Positions 54,039 to 64,000 of a stretch of 64,000 bases of DNA are shown one piece after another (the first letter of the stretch is position 1; each line of letters opens with the position of its first letter). Below the pieces are notes generated by a model. It did not search any database. It was not told where the DNA came from and saw only the letters and a program-made list of their open reading frames with translations. The stretch is from positions 62,001 to 126,000 of the forward strand of contig NZ_JACHFE010000009.1 in assembly GCF_014201735.1 (NCBI RefSeq). The letters run 5' to 3'. A program made the translations under genes and the position numbers. This DNA comes from Marinobacter oulmenensis. Lineage in GTDB: Bacteria > Pseudomonadota > Gammaproteobacteria > Pseudomonadales > Oleiphilaceae.

Positions 54039-54791
54039 ATGGCTCAGGTAAATATGCGTGACCTGCTCAAGGCAGGTGCTCACTTCGGTCACCAGACCCG
54101 TTACTGGAACCCGAAAATGTCCAAGTTCATTTTCGGTGCCCGCAACAAGATTCATATCATCAACCTCGAGCAGACTGTTCCTGCCATGGAAGAGGCTCTG
54201 AAGTTCATTCAGCAGCTGGCAGAGAACAAGAACAAGATTCTGTTCGTCGGTACCAAGCGTTCCGCCGCCAAGATCATTAAGGAAGAGGCACTGCGTGCCG
54301 GTCAGCCTTACGTGAACCATCGCTGGCTCGGCGGCATGCTGACCAACTACAAGACCATTCGTCAGTCCATCCGTCGCTATCGTGACCTGGAAGCCCAGAG
54401 CCAGGACGGTACGTTCGACAAGCTGACCAAGAAAGAAGCCCTGGATCGCACCCGCGAAATGGAACGCCTGGAGCGCTCCATCGGCGGTATCAAGGACATG
54501 GGCGGCCTGCCGGATGCCATGTTCGTGATCGACGTGGACCACGAGCGGATTGCTATCAAAGAAGCCAACAAGCTGGGTATCCCGGTTATTGGTGTTGTTG
54601 ATACCAACAGCGATCCGGACGGCGTGGACTACGTGATCCCGGGTAACGATGACGCCATTCGCGCCATCCAGATCTACGTGAAAGCGGTTGCGGATTCCTG
54701 CATCGACGCAGCCCAGTCCGCCGGCTCCGGTGCGGACGAGTTTGTTGAAGTCAGTGAAGGTGCCGAAGGCGCTGAGCCGGCGGCCGAATAA
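54039..54791 (+). CDS. rpsB: 30S ribosomal protein S2
   Basis: A 250-residue S2. The family start [19 protein letters not shown] and [18 protein letters not shown] are clear, as is [23 protein letters not shown] 54039 follows AAGAAGG; the open frame before it lacks similarity. The C-terminal tail is acidic. Codons are those of highly expressed genes. First gene of the tsf-pyrH-frr cluster. Confidence 0.98.
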   Translation: MAQVNMRDLLKAGAHFGHQTRYWNPKMSKFIFGARNKIHIINLEQTVPAMEEALKFIQQLAENKNKILFVGTKRSAAKIIKEEALRAGQPYVNHRWLGGMLTNYKTIRQSIRRYRDLEAQSQDGTFDKLTKKEALDRTREMERLERSIGGIKDMGGLPDAMFVIDVDHERIAIKEANKLGIPVIGVVDTNSDPDGVDYVIPGNDDAIRAIQIYVKAVADSCIDAAQSAGSGADEFVEVSEGAEGAEPAAE

Positions 54792-54822
54792 GGTCACACC
54801 GGTTTCATAATTGAACTTCAGT

Positions 54823-54847
54823 GTGTACCCGGGGTGCCCGGGTACAC
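54823..54847 (+). terminator. perfect 11-bp hairpin between rpsB and tsf
   Basis: GTGTACCCGGG/CCCGGGTACAC with a 3-base GTG loop. There is no T run, so it is more likely an attenuator, processing site or mRNA stabiliser than a full terminator. Confidence 0.6.
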
Positions 54848-54886
54848 CTGCCCCACCGAATTCGGACAAGTTAAAGAGGATTGAAC

Positions 54887-55756
54887 ATGGCTGCAATTAC
54901 CGCTGCAATGGTCAAAGAGCTGCGTGAGCGTACCGGTCTTGGCATGATGGAATGCAAAAAAGCACTGGTAGAAGCTGAAGGCAGTGTTGAGGCGGCTATC
55001 GAAGAGCTGCGCAAGTCTTCAGGTCTGAAGGCTGCCAAGAAAGCCGGCCGTACCGCCGCTGAAGGCGTTTCCCTGATCAAGATCTCCGACGACAACACCG
55101 TTGCTTACATCCTGGAAGTCAACTCCGAGACCGACTTTGTTGCTCGTGATGACAACTTCATGACCTTTGCCAACGAAGTTCTGGACGTTGCATTCAGCAA
55201 CGGCGAGACCGACGTTGAAAAACTGATGGACGGTGAACTGGAAACCAAGCGTAAAGAGCTGGTCCAGAAAATCGGTGAGAACATCACCGTTCGCCGTATC
55301 GTGAAAGTTGAAGGTCCGGTTGTCGGCGGCTACGTTCACAGCAACAGCAAGATCGCCTCCGTTGTCGCTCTGAGCGCCGGCGATCCGGAAGTGGCCCGTG
55401 ACGTTGCCATGCACGCTGCTGCGGTTAACCCGCGCGTTGGCAAGCCGGAAGACATGCCGGAAGACGAGCTGGAAAAAGAAAAGGCCATCATCAAGGCTCA
55501 GCCGGATATGGAAGGCAAGCCTGCCGAGATCGTTGAGAAGATGATGGGTGGCCGTATCAAGAAGTTCCTCAAGGAAAACAGCCTTGTTGAACAGCCGTTC
55601 GTCAAGAATCCGGATCAGACCGTTGGTGAACTCATCAAGTCTGCCGGCGGCGAGCTGGTCGGTTTCGTTCGCCTGGAAGTGGGCGAAGGTATCGAGAAAG
55701 AAGAAGTGGATTTCGCAGCCGAAGTTGCTGCTGCAGCAGGTACTGGCAAGGCCTGA
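54887..55756 (+). CDS. tsf: elongation factor Ts
   Basis: A 289-residue EF-Ts. The N-terminal UBA-like part contains [19 protein letters not shown], and [12 protein letters not shown] marks the core. It exchanges GDP for GTP on EF-Tu. ATG 54887 is preceded by AAGAGG; a TTG 6 bases earlier is less likely. Confidence 0.98.
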   Translation: MAAITAAMVKELRERTGLGMMECKKALVEAEGSVEAAIEELRKSSGLKAAKKAGRTAAEGVSLIKISDDNTVAYILEVNSETDFVARDDNFMTFANEVLDVAFSNGETDVEKLMDGELETKRKELVQKIGENITVRRIVKVEGPVVGGYVHSNSKIASVVALSAGDPEVARDVAMHAAAVNPRVGKPEDMPEDELEKEKAIIKAQPDMEGKPAEIVEKMMGGRIKKFLKENSLVEQPFVKNPDQTVGELIKSAGGELVGFVRLEVGEGIEKEEVDFAAEVAAAAGTGKA

Positions 55757-55802
55757 TCCCCTTCGAAGCGCCGTCACGACAGTGGCGGCGTTACCCGAGT
55801 CT

Positions 55803-55838
55803 GCCACGTCAGTCGGGAGTTTCCCTGACTTTCGTGGC
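55803..55838 (+). terminator. imperfect stem-loop between tsf and pyrH
   Basis: GCCACG pairs with CGTGGC and an inner TCAG/CTGA plus GGGA/TCCC extend it. No T run follows; transcription may partly pass into pyrH. Confidence 0.35.
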
Positions 55839-55936
55839 GGGCTTGTATCTGAGATACCCCTTTTGTGAGGAGTATGTCAGATACAGGCCTGAAGACCGCA
55901 TACGCGGACAACCATCAGACGAAAAAGGGGATCGCC

Positions 55937-56665
55937 ATGCCGACAGCGTCGAAAAACCAGCCCAGATACAAACGTGTTCTGCTCAAGCTCAGTGGTGAAG
56001 CGCTGACGGGTGATCACGGTTTCGGTATTGATCCCAAAGTACTTGACCGCATGGCGCTGGAAATCGGCGCGCTGGTCGGTATTGGTGTACAGGTGGCGCT
56101 GGTTATCGGTGGTGGCAACCTGTTCCGGGGCGCGGCCCTGAACGCAGCGGGCCTGGACCGGGTAACCGGTGATCACATGGGAATGCTGGCCACCATGATG
56201 AACGGCCTGGCCATGCGTGATGCCCTGGAGCGCTCGAACATCCGGACACGGGTCATGTCAGCGATCCCGATGAGCGGTATCGTTGAGCACTATGATCGCC
56301 GTCGTGCGGTGCGGGATCTGAAAGAAGGCGACGTGGTGATTTTTAGTGCCGGCACCGGCAATCCCTTCTTTACCACAGACTCAGCCGCCTGCCTGCGTGG
56401 CATCGAGATTGAGGCTGACGCGGTCCTGAAGGCCACCAAGGTGGACGGAGTCTATTCGGCTGATCCCAATATCGACCCGTCTGCACAAAAATACGACTAT
56501 CTCACCTACGATGAAGTACTGGACAAGAAGCTTGGCGTGATGGATCTTACCGCCATCTGTCTGGCCCGGGATCATGGCATGCCGCTGCGGGTGTTCGATA
56601 TGAACCGGCCCGGCGTCCTGACCCGCATCGTGACGGGTGAGAAAGAAGGTACACTGATCGAATAA
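55937..56665 (+). CDS. pyrH: uridylate kinase (UMP kinase)
   Basis: A 242-residue amino-acid-kinase-fold UMP kinase with [14 protein letters not shown] at the start, [10 protein letters not shown] and [11 protein letters not shown]. It phosphorylates UMP to UDP. ATG 55937 gives the known bacterial length (about 240) with AAAAGGGG upstream; an in-frame codon 72 bases earlier would add a leader unlike the family. Confidence 0.96.
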   Translation: MPTASKNQPRYKRVLLKLSGEALTGDHGFGIDPKVLDRMALEIGALVGIGVQVALVIGGGNLFRGAALNAAGLDRVTGDHMGMLATMMNGLAMRDALERSNIRTRVMSAIPMSGIVEHYDRRRAVRDLKEGDVVIFSAGTGNPFFTTDSAACLRGIEIEADAVLKATKVDGVYSADPNIDPSAQKYDYLTYDEVLDKKLGVMDLTAICLARDHGMPLRVFDMNRPGVLTRIVTGEKEGTLIE

Positions 56666-56681
56666 CAGCGAGGATGCTGAC

Positions 56682-57239
56682 GTGATTGATGACATCAAAT
56701 CAGAAGCCGACAAAAAGATGCAGAAGGGTGTTGAGAACCTGTTCTCGGCATTCAAGAAAATCCGTACCGGCCGCGCGCATCCGGCCATTCTGGACAGTGT
56801 GATGGTGAGCTATTACGGCCAGGAAACGCCACTCAAGCAGGTGGCGAGCGTCAATGTTGAAGACAACCGGACGCTGGCAGTGTCACCCTGGGAAAAAACC
56901 ATGATCCCGACCATCGAGAAAGCGATCATGATGTCGGATCTGGGCCTGAACCCGTCCTCCACCGGTGATGTGATCCGTGTGCCCATGCCCATGCTGACCG
57001 AGGAAAGCCGGAAGGAGATGGTCAAGCAGGCCAAGGCCGACGCCGAGCACGCGCGCGTTGCCATCCGCAGTGCCCGGCGCGATGCCAACAGCACAGTGAA
57101 GGAACTGCTCAAAGAGAAGGAAATCACCGAGGACGAGGAGCGTGGTGCCGAGGAGGAGATCCAGAAGCTGACTGACAAGTACATTGCTGAAGTCGATAAG
57201 GCGCTCAAGGCCAAGGAAGAAGACCTGATGGCGGTCTGA
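56682..57239 (+). CDS. frr: ribosome recycling factor
   Basis: A 185-residue RRF, the same length as in E. coli. Start [20 protein letters not shown] and [14 protein letters not shown] are typical. It splits post-termination ribosomes with EF-G. It begins at GTG 56682 behind AGCGAGG; no ATG fits the family start. Confidence 0.97.
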   Translation: MIDDIKSEADKKMQKGVENLFSAFKKIRTGRAHPAILDSVMVSYYGQETPLKQVASVNVEDNRTLAVSPWEKTMIPTIEKAIMMSDLGLNPSSTGDVIRVPMPMLTEESRKEMVKQAKADAEHARVAIRSARRDANSTVKELLKEKEITEDEERGAEEEIQKLTDKYIAEVDKALKAKEEDLMAV

Positions 57240-57296
57240 CCGCCCTTACACTCAACGGGTAATGGCGACGGGCGGCCCCGTCGCACAGAGGACTTC

Positions 57297-58064
57297 ATGA
57301 CGGCAAAACCAACCGCGCAGATACCGGTGGCGGCAGGCACCCGTCCCCGGCATGTCGCCATTATCATGGATGGCAACAACCGGTGGGCGAAGGCCCATAA
57401 GCTTAAGGGAGTGGCGGGCCATAAGGCCGGTGTGGATTCGGTCAAGGCCGTGGTTGAGACCTGCGCCCGGGAAGGCGTTGAAGTCCTCACGCTGTTCGCG
57501 TTTTCCAGTGAAAACTGGCGCCGCCCCAAGGATGAGGTGTCGGCCCTCATGCGCCTGTTTCTCATAGCCCTTGAAAGGGAGGTGCGAAAGCTGCACCGGA
57601 ACAACCTGCGGCTGCGCATGATTGGTGACCGTTCCGCTTTCAGTCCGGCCATTCAGGATCATATGGCGAAGGCCGAGGAACTGACCCGACACAATACCGG
57701 TATGACCCTGGTAATTGCTGCCAATTACGGTGGTCACTGGGACATCACTCAAGCCACCCAGGCGGTGGCCCGGCAGGTCCAGTCGGGCGAGTTGAGTCCG
57801 GCGGATATCACCGAGGATGTCATCCAGCAACATCTGTCTATCGGCGACCTTCCCATGCCGGATCTGCTGATTCGTACGGCCGGCGAGCAGCGCATCAGCA
57901 ATTTCCTCCTCTGGCATCTCGCCTACACCGAGTTCTACTTTTCCCAGGTCTACTGGCCGGACTTCAAGGCCGAGCAGATGCGGGAGGCGCTTTTGGCCTA
58001 CAGTGGTCGCAAGCGAAGGTTTGGCCAGACCGACGACCAGATCACTGCCCATCTTTCCGAATAA
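57297..58064 (+). CDS. uppS: undecaprenyl diphosphate synthase
   Basis: A 255-residue cis-prenyltransferase with HVAIIMDGNNRWAK (catalytic Asp), FAFSSENWRRP and, at the C-terminus, LLIRTAGEQRISNFLLW. It adds isoprene units to make the C55 carrier for peptidoglycan and surface glycans. The start follows GAGGACTTC. Confidence 0.96.
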   Translation: MTAKPTAQIPVAAGTRPRHVAIIMDGNNRWAKAHKLKGVAGHKAGVDSVKAVVETCAREGVEVLTLFAFSSENWRRPKDEVSALMRLFLIALEREVRKLHRNNLRLRMIGDRSAFSPAIQDHMAKAEELTRHNTGMTLVIAANYGGHWDITQATQAVARQVQSGELSPADITEDVIQQHLSIGDLPMPDLLIRTAGEQRISNFLLWHLAYTEFYFSQVYWPDFKAEQMREALLAYSGRKRRFGQTDDQITAHLSE

Positions 58065-58088
58065 CAACGCGATAAAGCGACCCGAACC

Positions 58089-58928
58089 GTGCTCAAAACC
58101 CGAATCATCACTGCTCTGATCCTGGCCCCCATTGCCATTGGCGGGATCTTCTTCCTGCCGCCTCTTGGTTTTGCCCTGTTTACCGGTGTGGCGATCACAC
58201 TGGGCGCCTGGGAGTGGGCAAATATGTCCGGTATGACCGGTCAGGCCAGTCGCGTGGCTTATGCCCTGATGGTGGCGGCACTGATGGTTCTGCTGGTTAA
58301 CGTGCCCAAGGTGGCGATGCTGTGGCTGGCTCTGGCCTGGTGGCTGCTCTGTTTCCGGCTCGTGTCCCGTTATCCAGAGGGCGCGAATAGCTGGGGCGGC
58401 CGGATCCCCCGGGGCGTTATGGGGCTGGCGGTGCTTTTGCCTGCCTGGGTCGGTCTGAATCACCTGCGTATCGGTGAACTGCAGTTTGGTGTTTTTGATA
58501 ACAGCCTGCTGGCGATTCTCTACATATTCCTCGTGGTGTGGGTTGCGGATATCGGCGCTTACTTTGCCGGCAAGGCCTTTGGACGGGCGAAACTGGCTCC
58601 CAGGGTCAGTCCGGGCAAGTCCTGGGCGGGCGTCTGGGGTGGTCTGACGGCTGTTGCGGTCCTTGCGATCGCGGCGGGGACGATTGCAGAGGCAGGCTGG
58701 AGCCAGACCTTCCTGCTGGTTGTGGCCAGCCTGGCCACGGGCCTGGTGTCGGTTCTCGGGGATCTCCTGGAAAGCATGCTCAAGCGTTTCCGCGGCATTA
58801 AAGACAGCAGCCATTTATTGCCCGGGCACGGAGGTATCATGGATCGCATTGACAGTCTGACCGCAGCTATCCCGGTGTTCGCACTGATTGTCACGTTGCT
58901 GGGCTGGCTCGAAACGGGTTACTGGTGA
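58089..58928 (+). CDS. cdsA: phosphatidate cytidylyltransferase
   Basis: A 279-residue membrane protein with about eight hydrophobic segments and the CdsA signature near the C-terminus ([34 protein letters not shown]). It makes CDP-diacylglycerol from phosphatidate and CTP. It starts at GTG 58089 and its stop overlaps the dxr start. Confidence 0.96.
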   Translation: MLKTRIITALILAPIAIGGIFFLPPLGFALFTGVAITLGAWEWANMSGMTGQASRVAYALMVAALMVLLVNVPKVAMLWLALAWWLLCFRLVSRYPEGANSWGGRIPRGVMGLAVLLPAWVGLNHLRIGELQFGVFDNSLLAILYIFLVVWVADIGAYFAGKAFGRAKLAPRVSPGKSWAGVWGGLTAVAVLAIAAGTIAEAGWSQTFLLVVASLATGLVSVLGDLLESMLKRFRGIKDSSHLLPGHGGIMDRIDSLTAAIPVFALIVTLLGWLETGYW

Positions 58929-60115
58929 TGGCGGACAAGCGCAGCGTAACCGTTCTTGGGGCAACCGGCTCCATTGGCCTGAGCACACTGGATGTGATCC
59001 GGCGGCATCCGGACCGTTTTGAGGTACAGGCACTGACGGCTGGGAGCCGGGCCCGGGAACTGGCGGCCCTGTGCCGTGAATTCCTTCCGGAGGTGGCCGT
59101 CATGGCCGATCCCCTGGCAGCGGAAGAGCTTTCCGGCCTGTTGGTGGACTGCCCCGAAATACGCGTGCTCTCCGGTGAGGAAGGGCTCTGTGAAGTGGCC
59201 GCTGGTGCTGGTTCGGATACAGTTATGTCGGCGATTGTCGGAGCGGCGGGACTGGCTCCCACGCTGGCCGCCGTTCGCGCAGGAAAGCGGGTGCTGCTGG
59301 CCAACAAGGAAGCTCTGGTCATGTCCGGGCAGCTACTGATGGATGCGGTGACGGAATGCGGTGCTGAACTGCTCCCTATTGACTCCGAGCACAATGCCAT
59401 TTTCCAGTGCCTGCCGGCCGACAAGGTTCGTGATCCCGAGGCTGCGGGAATCAAACGGATTCTCCTTACGGCTTCCGGGGGACCGTTCCGTGAGCTCTCC
59501 GCCAGGGCCCTTCGTGACGTAACGCCGAGCCAGGCCTGTGCCCACCCGAACTGGTCCATGGGCCGGAAGATTTCGGTGGACTCGGCGACCCTGATGAACA
59601 AGGGGCTGGAACTGATCGAGGCCTGCTGGTTGTTCAATACCTCCCCGGAAACCGTGGAGGTTCATGTGCATCCGGAGAGTATTATCCATTCCATGGTGGA
59701 ATACGCCGACGGCTCGGTTCTGGCCCAGTTGGGTAGTCCGGATATGCGCACCCCGATTGCCAATGGCCTGGCCTGGCCGGAGCGTATTGATGCGGGCGTA
59801 CCGTCCCTGGATCTGTTTGCCATTGGGCGTTTCCATTTCGAGCGCCCGGACCTGGACCGCTTTCCCTGCCTGCGACTGGCTGCCGAGGCTTTTGCCCGGG
59901 GTGGCACCGCGCCGGCCGTTCTGAATGCGGCCAATGAAGTCGCGGTCGGAGCCTTTCTGGATGGCGGGCTGTGCTTTGCCGATATCCCCGTTATCATAGA
60001 GCGCACGATGCTGGCGGTGGACGTCACTCCGGCTGACAGCTTTGACATTATCTTTGCCAAGGATGCCGAGGCCAGGGCGGTGGCCCGGGAACAGGTGCAC
60101 CGTCTTGCGGTCTGA
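58928..60115 (+). CDS. dxr: 1-deoxy-D-xylulose-5-phosphate reductoisomerase
   Basis: A 395-residue Dxr. NADPH-binding [15 protein letters not shown] at the N-terminus, [15 protein letters not shown] and the metal/substrate segment [20 protein letters not shown] are clear. It makes MEP, the committed isoprenoid precursor. ATG 58928 overlaps the cdsA stop (TGATG). Confidence 0.97.
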   Translation: MADKRSVTVLGATGSIGLSTLDVIRRHPDRFEVQALTAGSRARELAALCREFLPEVAVMADPLAAEELSGLLVDCPEIRVLSGEEGLCEVAAGAGSDTVMSAIVGAAGLAPTLAAVRAGKRVLLANKEALVMSGQLLMDAVTECGAELLPIDSEHNAIFQCLPADKVRDPEAAGIKRILLTASGGPFRELSARALRDVTPSQACAHPNWSMGRKISVDSATLMNKGLELIEACWLFNTSPETVEVHVHPESIIHSMVEYADGSVLAQLGSPDMRTPIANGLAWPERIDAGVPSLDLFAIGRFHFERPDLDRFPCLRLAAEAFARGGTAPAVLNAANEVAVGAFLDGGLCFADIPVIIERTMLAVDVTPADSFDIIFAKDAEARAVAREQVHRLAV

Positions 60116-60158
60116 ATCCGGCATATCCCCGAGTCTCTGGCGAGGAACCGTATAACCT

Positions 60159-61511
60159 ATGCAGATCATTCAGACGTTGTTGGCACTGGCGTTGACGCTG
60201 GGCATCCTGGTAACGCTCCACGAGTATGGACATTTCTGGGTCGCCCGCCGGTGTGGTGTCAAGGTTCTGCGGTTTTCTGTGGGCTTCGGCAAGCCTCTGT
60301 TCTCCTGGTATGACCGGCAGGGTACGGAATACGCAATTGCAGCGATTCCCCTCGGTGGCTACGTCAAGATGCTGGATGAGAGGGAAGGGCCGGTGCCCGA
60401 AGAGCTGCGGGATCAGGCTTTTACCTCCAAGCCGCCCCTGCAGCGCATCGCGATCGCCTCGGCCGGTCCTCTGGCAAACTTTATCTTTGCGATTTTTGCC
60501 TACTGGCTGTTGAGCGTGGTTGGTGTGACTACCCTGGCTCCGGTCGTGGGGCAGGTTAGCCCGGACAGTGTGGCTGACAGGGTTGGCTTGCAGCGCGGCA
60601 TGGAGATTCACGCGGTCGATGGTCACCGGGTGACATCGTGGCGGGATGTGAACATGCGCCTGCTGGAACGTACCGGTGAGCAGGGTCAGGTGTCGCTTGA
60701 GGTGTCGGAAGACCGCGGGGCACGGGGCACGTTAACCGGGGCTCTGCAGGGCTGGAGCCTGAATGAGGAAACGCCGGACCCTCTGGCAGAGTTTGGTATT
60801 TCGCCCTGGCGCCCGGAGGTGCCTGCTGTTCTGGGCCAGGTGACCGACAATGGCCGGGCGAAAGCGGCGGGACTTGAGCCGGGTGATCGTATTGTCGCGG
60901 TCGATGGTGAGCCGGTAGCTGACTGGTATGACCTGGTGGAGCACATCCAGGGCGCTCCCGAGAAGACGCTTGAATTGACCATTGAAAGGAATGGCGAAAC
61001 CCGGAATCTGGCGGTGCGCCCGGAATCCCGCACGCTTGAAAACGGCCGGGAGATCGGTTTTGTGGGCGCCGGAGCCGCCTCCGTGGATTGGCCGGAGGAG
61101 TTCCAGCGTGAGGTCCGCTTCGGGCCCCTGGCGGCGATTCCTAACGCTCTGAATGAAACCTGGGCGGATACCCGTTTGACTCTGGTGGCCATTGAGAAGA
61201 TGATCACCGGTCTGTTGTCACCCAGGAACCTGAGTGGCCCGATCACCATTGCAAGGGTGGCTGAGGCCAGTGTAAGTTCCGGTTTCGAGGATTTTATCCG
61301 CTTTCTGGCCTATCTGAGCGTCAGTCTGGGTATCCTCAACCTGCTGCCGGTGCCGGTTCTGGACGGTGGCCATATTGTTTATTACACCATCGAAGCCATT
61401 CGCGGGAGGCCGGTGTCCGAGCAGGCGCAGGCCATTGGATTACGAATTGGTATGGCTTTGATTCTGACTTTAATGATGTTTGCTCTTTACAACGACCTGA
61501 TGCGATTGTGA
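60159..61511 (+). CDS. rseP: site-2 protease RseP
   Basis: A 450-residue inner-membrane metalloprotease. HEYGH at residues 21-25 binds zinc with the Asp of VLDGGH near the C-terminus. Two PDZ-like domains lie between, recognisable as VSPDSVADRVGLQRGMEI and KAAGLEPGDRIVAVDGEPV. RseP makes the second cut in the anti-sigma factor RseA to release sigma-E. Its place before bamA, a sigma-E target, is standard. Confidence 0.96.
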   Translation: MQIIQTLLALALTLGILVTLHEYGHFWVARRCGVKVLRFSVGFGKPLFSWYDRQGTEYAIAAIPLGGYVKMLDEREGPVPEELRDQAFTSKPPLQRIAIASAGPLANFIFAIFAYWLLSVVGVTTLAPVVGQVSPDSVADRVGLQRGMEIHAVDGHRVTSWRDVNMRLLERTGEQGQVSLEVSEDRGARGTLTGALQGWSLNEETPDPLAEFGISPWRPEVPAVLGQVTDNGRAKAAGLEPGDRIVAVDGEPVADWYDLVEHIQGAPEKTLELTIERNGETRNLAVRPESRTLENGREIGFVGAGAASVDWPEEFQREVRFGPLAAIPNALNETWADTRLTLVAIEKMITGLLSPRNLSGPITIARVAEASVSSGFEDFIRFLAYLSVSLGILNLLPVPVLDGGHIVYYTIEAIRGRPVSEQAQAIGLRIGMALILTLMMFALYNDLMRL

Positions 61512-61556
61512 GAATTGCCAGCTCTTTACCGCACATTAACCAGGCGATATAACCGA

Positions 61557-63875
61557 ATGAGACGTTCCCTTCTAGCTGTAGCCATTGGCCTTGCGATTAA
61601 TGCAACCGGTATGAAGCCAGCCTTGGCGGATGAATTTACGGTTGCGGATATTGAGGTCGAGGGCCTTCAGAGGGTGTCGGCAGGTTCGGTGTTTTCCTCA
61701 TTTCCGGTCAATATCGGCCAGCAGATCGATGAGACTCGTCTCGCATCGGCGATCAAGGAGTTGTTCCGCAGCGGCCTTTTTACCGATATTGAGGTGGCTC
61801 GCGACGGCAACGTGCTGATCGTGAATGTGGAAGAACGTCCCTCCATTTCATCCATCGAGATTGAAGGCAACGACAACATCGAAAGCGATATGCTGCTGGA
61901 TGCACTGTCGGACGCCGGTATGCAGGAAGGCGAAGTGTTCCAGCGCGCGACCCTGGAACGCCTGGAACTGGAAATCCTGCGTTCCTACATCGCCCAGGGG
62001 CGTTACAACGCAAGGGTGACCGCCACCGCAGAACCCCAGCCGCAGAACCGGGTGGCTATCCACCTGGACATCAATGAAGGTTCGGTGGCATCCATCCAGC
62101 ACATCAACATTATCGGCAACCGGGATTTCTCCGAAGAGGAACTGACCGACCTGTTCGAGTTGCGTACCAGCAGTTGGTGGAACTCGCTGACCAACAAGGA
62201 CAAGTACGCCCGTGAGCGCCTCAGTGGTGATCTCGAAACCCTGAGGTCCTACTACCTTGACCGTGGTTACCTCGATTTCAATGTTGAATCCAGCCAGGTC
62301 TCGATCTCGCCGGATAAACAGCAGGTCTTCATTGCCATTTCCATCAACGAAGGCAAGCAGTACACCATATCCGATATCCGGCTGCGTGGTGACCTGATTG
62401 TCGGCGAGGAGGAACTGCGCAAGCTGATTCCGGTGGAGGAAGGCGACGTATTCTCCAGGGCCAAGATGACCTCCATCTCGGAATCCCTGTCCTACCGTCT
62501 GGGACGCGAGGGGTATGCTTTTGCCAACGTTGACGCGGTACCCGAGCCGGATGGCGAAGACACTGCGACCGTCACCTTTTACGTGGAACCGGGCAAGCGC
62601 GCCTATGTGCGCCGGATTAACTTTGAGGGCAATGTCTCCACCAAGGACGAGGTGTTGCGCCAGGAAATGACACAGATGGAGGGCGGCGTCGCCTCCACTG
62701 ACCGCATCGAGTTCTCCAAGGATCAGCTTGACCGCCTCGGCTTTTTCCAGACGGTTGAAGTGGATACCGTGCCGGTTCCCGGCACCGACGATCTGGTGGA
62801 TGTAAACTATTCCGTGCAGGAGCAGCCGACAGGCAGTCTGTCTGCCTCTGTTGGCTTCTCACAGAGCTCCGGCATCATTCTCGGGGCCTCCGTTTCCGAG
62901 AACAATTTCTTCGGGACCGGTAAGCGGGCTTCCTTCGGTGTCAATGTCAGCGATTCGGTGAAGAGCGCCAATATCTCCTACACCGATCCCTATTACACCG
63001 TGGATGGCGTCAGCCGTGGCTTCAGCGTCTTCGGTCGCCAGACCGATTACGACGAAGAGGACATCTCTTCCTACCTGCTGGATGAGTATGGTGCCAAGCT
63101 GACCTTCGGTTACCCGACGGATGCCTTTACCCGCATCAACTTTGGTCTGGGCGTGACACAGTCCAAGGTAAAAGATGGTCGCTACACCTCGACCGAAGTG
63201 CTGGAGTTCATGGAAGAGGAAGGCAATTCCTTCGTTAACTACTTCCTGTCCGGCAGCTGGCGGCGTAGCACCCTCAACCGCGGGGTTCTGCCGACCGACG
63301 GATACAGCCATTCCCTGTCGCTGGATGTGGCGGTTCCCGGCAGTGACCTGACGTTCTACAAAACCAGTTACAAGACCAACTATTACTTCCCGCTGACCGA
63401 TAGTCAGCGTTGGGTCGTGCGGCTGCGTGGTGAAATTGGCTACGGCGACGGCTATGGCGATCGGTCCCGTATGCCATTCTATGAGCACTACTACGCCGGC
63501 GGCTTTGGTTCGGTTCGTGGCTACGAAGCCAATTCCCTGGGGAATACGGTGGTCAGCAATTACGATGGCGATGAGGATCCGTTCGGCGGCAACCTGCTGA
63601 CCGAAGCTGGTATGGAGTTCATTGTGCCTACCCCCTTTGCCGGTGATACCCGCTCCATGCGTACTTCCCTGTTTGTCGACGCTGGCCAGGTATTTGATAC
63701 CGACAGTGAGCCGGCTTACGATCCGGATCTGGGTGAAATCCGCGCGGCAGCCGGTGTAAGTTTCCAGTGGATCACGGCGGTTGGCCCGCTGGCATTCAGC
63801 CTGGCCAAGCCTCTGAATGACCAGGCGGAAGACGATACCCAGGTATTCCAGTTCTCGCTGGGTCAGACGTTCTGA
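61557..63875 (+). CDS. bamA: outer membrane protein assembly factor BamA
   Basis: A 772-residue BamA. A signal peptide ends at ALADEF; five POTRA repeats follow (TVADIEVEGLQRVSAG is the first) and then the 16-strand barrel ending in the C-terminal Phe of FSLGQTF. It inserts other barrel proteins into the outer membrane. ATG 61557 gives the normal signal peptide; an open frame 42 bases upstream is not needed. Confidence 0.97.
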   Translation: MRRSLLAVAIGLAINATGMKPALADEFTVADIEVEGLQRVSAGSVFSSFPVNIGQQIDETRLASAIKELFRSGLFTDIEVARDGNVLIVNVEERPSISSIEIEGNDNIESDMLLDALSDAGMQEGEVFQRATLERLELEILRSYIAQGRYNARVTATAEPQPQNRVAIHLDINEGSVASIQHINIIGNRDFSEEELTDLFELRTSSWWNSLTNKDKYARERLSGDLETLRSYYLDRGYLDFNVESSQVSISPDKQQVFIAISINEGKQYTISDIRLRGDLIVGEEELRKLIPVEEGDVFSRAKMTSISESLSYRLGREGYAFANVDAVPEPDGEDTATVTFYVEPGKRAYVRRINFEGNVSTKDEVLRQEMTQMEGGVASTDRIEFSKDQLDRLGFFQTVEVDTVPVPGTDDLVDVNYSVQEQPTGSLSASVGFSQSSGIILGASVSENNFFGTGKRASFGVNVSDSVKSANISYTDPYYTVDGVSRGFSVFGRQTDYDEEDISSYLLDEYGAKLTFGYPTDAFTRINFGLGVTQSKVKDGRYTSTEVLEFMEEEGNSFVNYFLSGSWRRSTLNRGVLPTDGYSHSLSLDVAVPGSDLTFYKTSYKTNYYFPLTDSQRWVVRLRGEIGYGDGYGDRSRMPFYEHYYAGGFGSVRGYEANSLGNTVVSNYDGDEDPFGGNLLTEAGMEFIVPTPFAGDTRSMRTSLFVDAGQVFDTDSEPAYDPDLGEIRAAAGVSFQWITAVGPLAFSLAKPLNDQAEDDTQVFQFSLGQTF

Positions 63876-63914
63876 CGCCTGCGGAAAGCACGATAAAAAT
63901 TCAAGGAGACTGAC

Positions 63915-64000
63915 ATGACCCGCATTCTCACCGTTCTGGGCACGGCCCTGCTGATGGCGTTTTCCGTACAGGTAAGCGCAGAAACCCGGATTGGGGTCGT
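63915..64000 (+). CDS. skp: periplasmic chaperone Skp/OmpH (3' cut by window edge)
   Basis: Only the first 28 codons are present: a signal peptide (TRILTVLGTALLMAFSVQVSA) and the mature start ETRIGV, typical of OmpH. AAGGAG precedes the ATG. Position after bamA supports the call. Confidence 0.82.
   Translation, partial: MTRILTVLGTALLMAFSVQVSAETRIGV

Noticed and set aside
57252..58814. 520-codon minus-strand open frame
   Set aside because: It is antisense to uppS and cdsA, rich in His, Gln and Arg as antisense frames usually are.

Overview
The window looks like the chromosome of a marine gammaproteobacterium close to Marinobacter. That is inferred from the order map / rpsB-tsf-pyrH-frr-uppS-cdsA-dxr-rseP-bamA-skp, the dapC-dapD-dapE-glnD neighbourhood, two flagellins with fliD/fliS, and moderately high G+C. 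No rRNA, tRNA, CRISPR array, insertion sequence or phage gene was seen. Genus is inference; no database was searched.

Region A (1-19376) is a surface or flagellar glycan island. It opens with the end of a PseH-like acetyltransferase. An acyl-modification set follows (acyl carrier protein, ketoreductase, acyl-activating ligase, LuxE-like synthetase, LuxC-like reductase), then a glycosyltransferase. A minus-strand trio (SDR, RmlA, VioA-like aminotransferase) points to a dTDP-4-amino-4,6-dideoxy sugar. Next comes a tight ten-gene plus-strand run (9655-19376) holding the two most interesting parts of the window. First, an E1-alpha/E1-beta pair is followed by one protein joining a lipoyl domain, an E1/E3-binding domain and a PglD/NeuD-type hexapeptide acyltransferase, so the usual E2 catalytic domain is replaced by a sugar acyltransferase. 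Second, five genes match the Campylobacter jejuni Cj1415-Cj1420 group for activated phosphoramidate: CysC-like kinase, methyltransferase, glutamine-kinase-like PEP-synthase homologue, class I amidotransferase and cytidylyltransferase. Two sulfotransferase-like proteins open the run and may be the transferases.

Region B (19430-27952) is the flagellar filament locus: a minus-strand flagellin, a Maf-type (MptE-like) flagellin glycosyltransferase, a second flagellin, flaG, fliD and fliS. Good sigma-28 promoter matches precede flagellin 2 and fliD. This context is why region A is read as a flagellin-glycan island.

Region C (28044-37105) holds argG, yajQ, an AmpG-like transporter, selO, a three-gene set read as glucosylglycerate metabolism (HAD phosphatase, GpgS-like synthase, GH13_18 phosphorylase), and a glyoxalase.

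Region D (37218-45600) is an orphan type VI secretion module: a Clp-N/AAA protein, a small unknown protein, VgrG, a DUF4123 adaptor, a lipoprotein (candidate immunity protein) and a DUF2235/Tle1-like lipase (candidate effector). Base composition changes sharply near the 3' end of vgrG.

Region E (45634-64000) is housekeeping: a membrane-anchored cold-shock-domain protein, slyX, the minus-strand run map-glnD-dapC-arsC-like-dapD-dapE, and the plus-strand translation, lipid and envelope cluster from rpsB to the start of skp.
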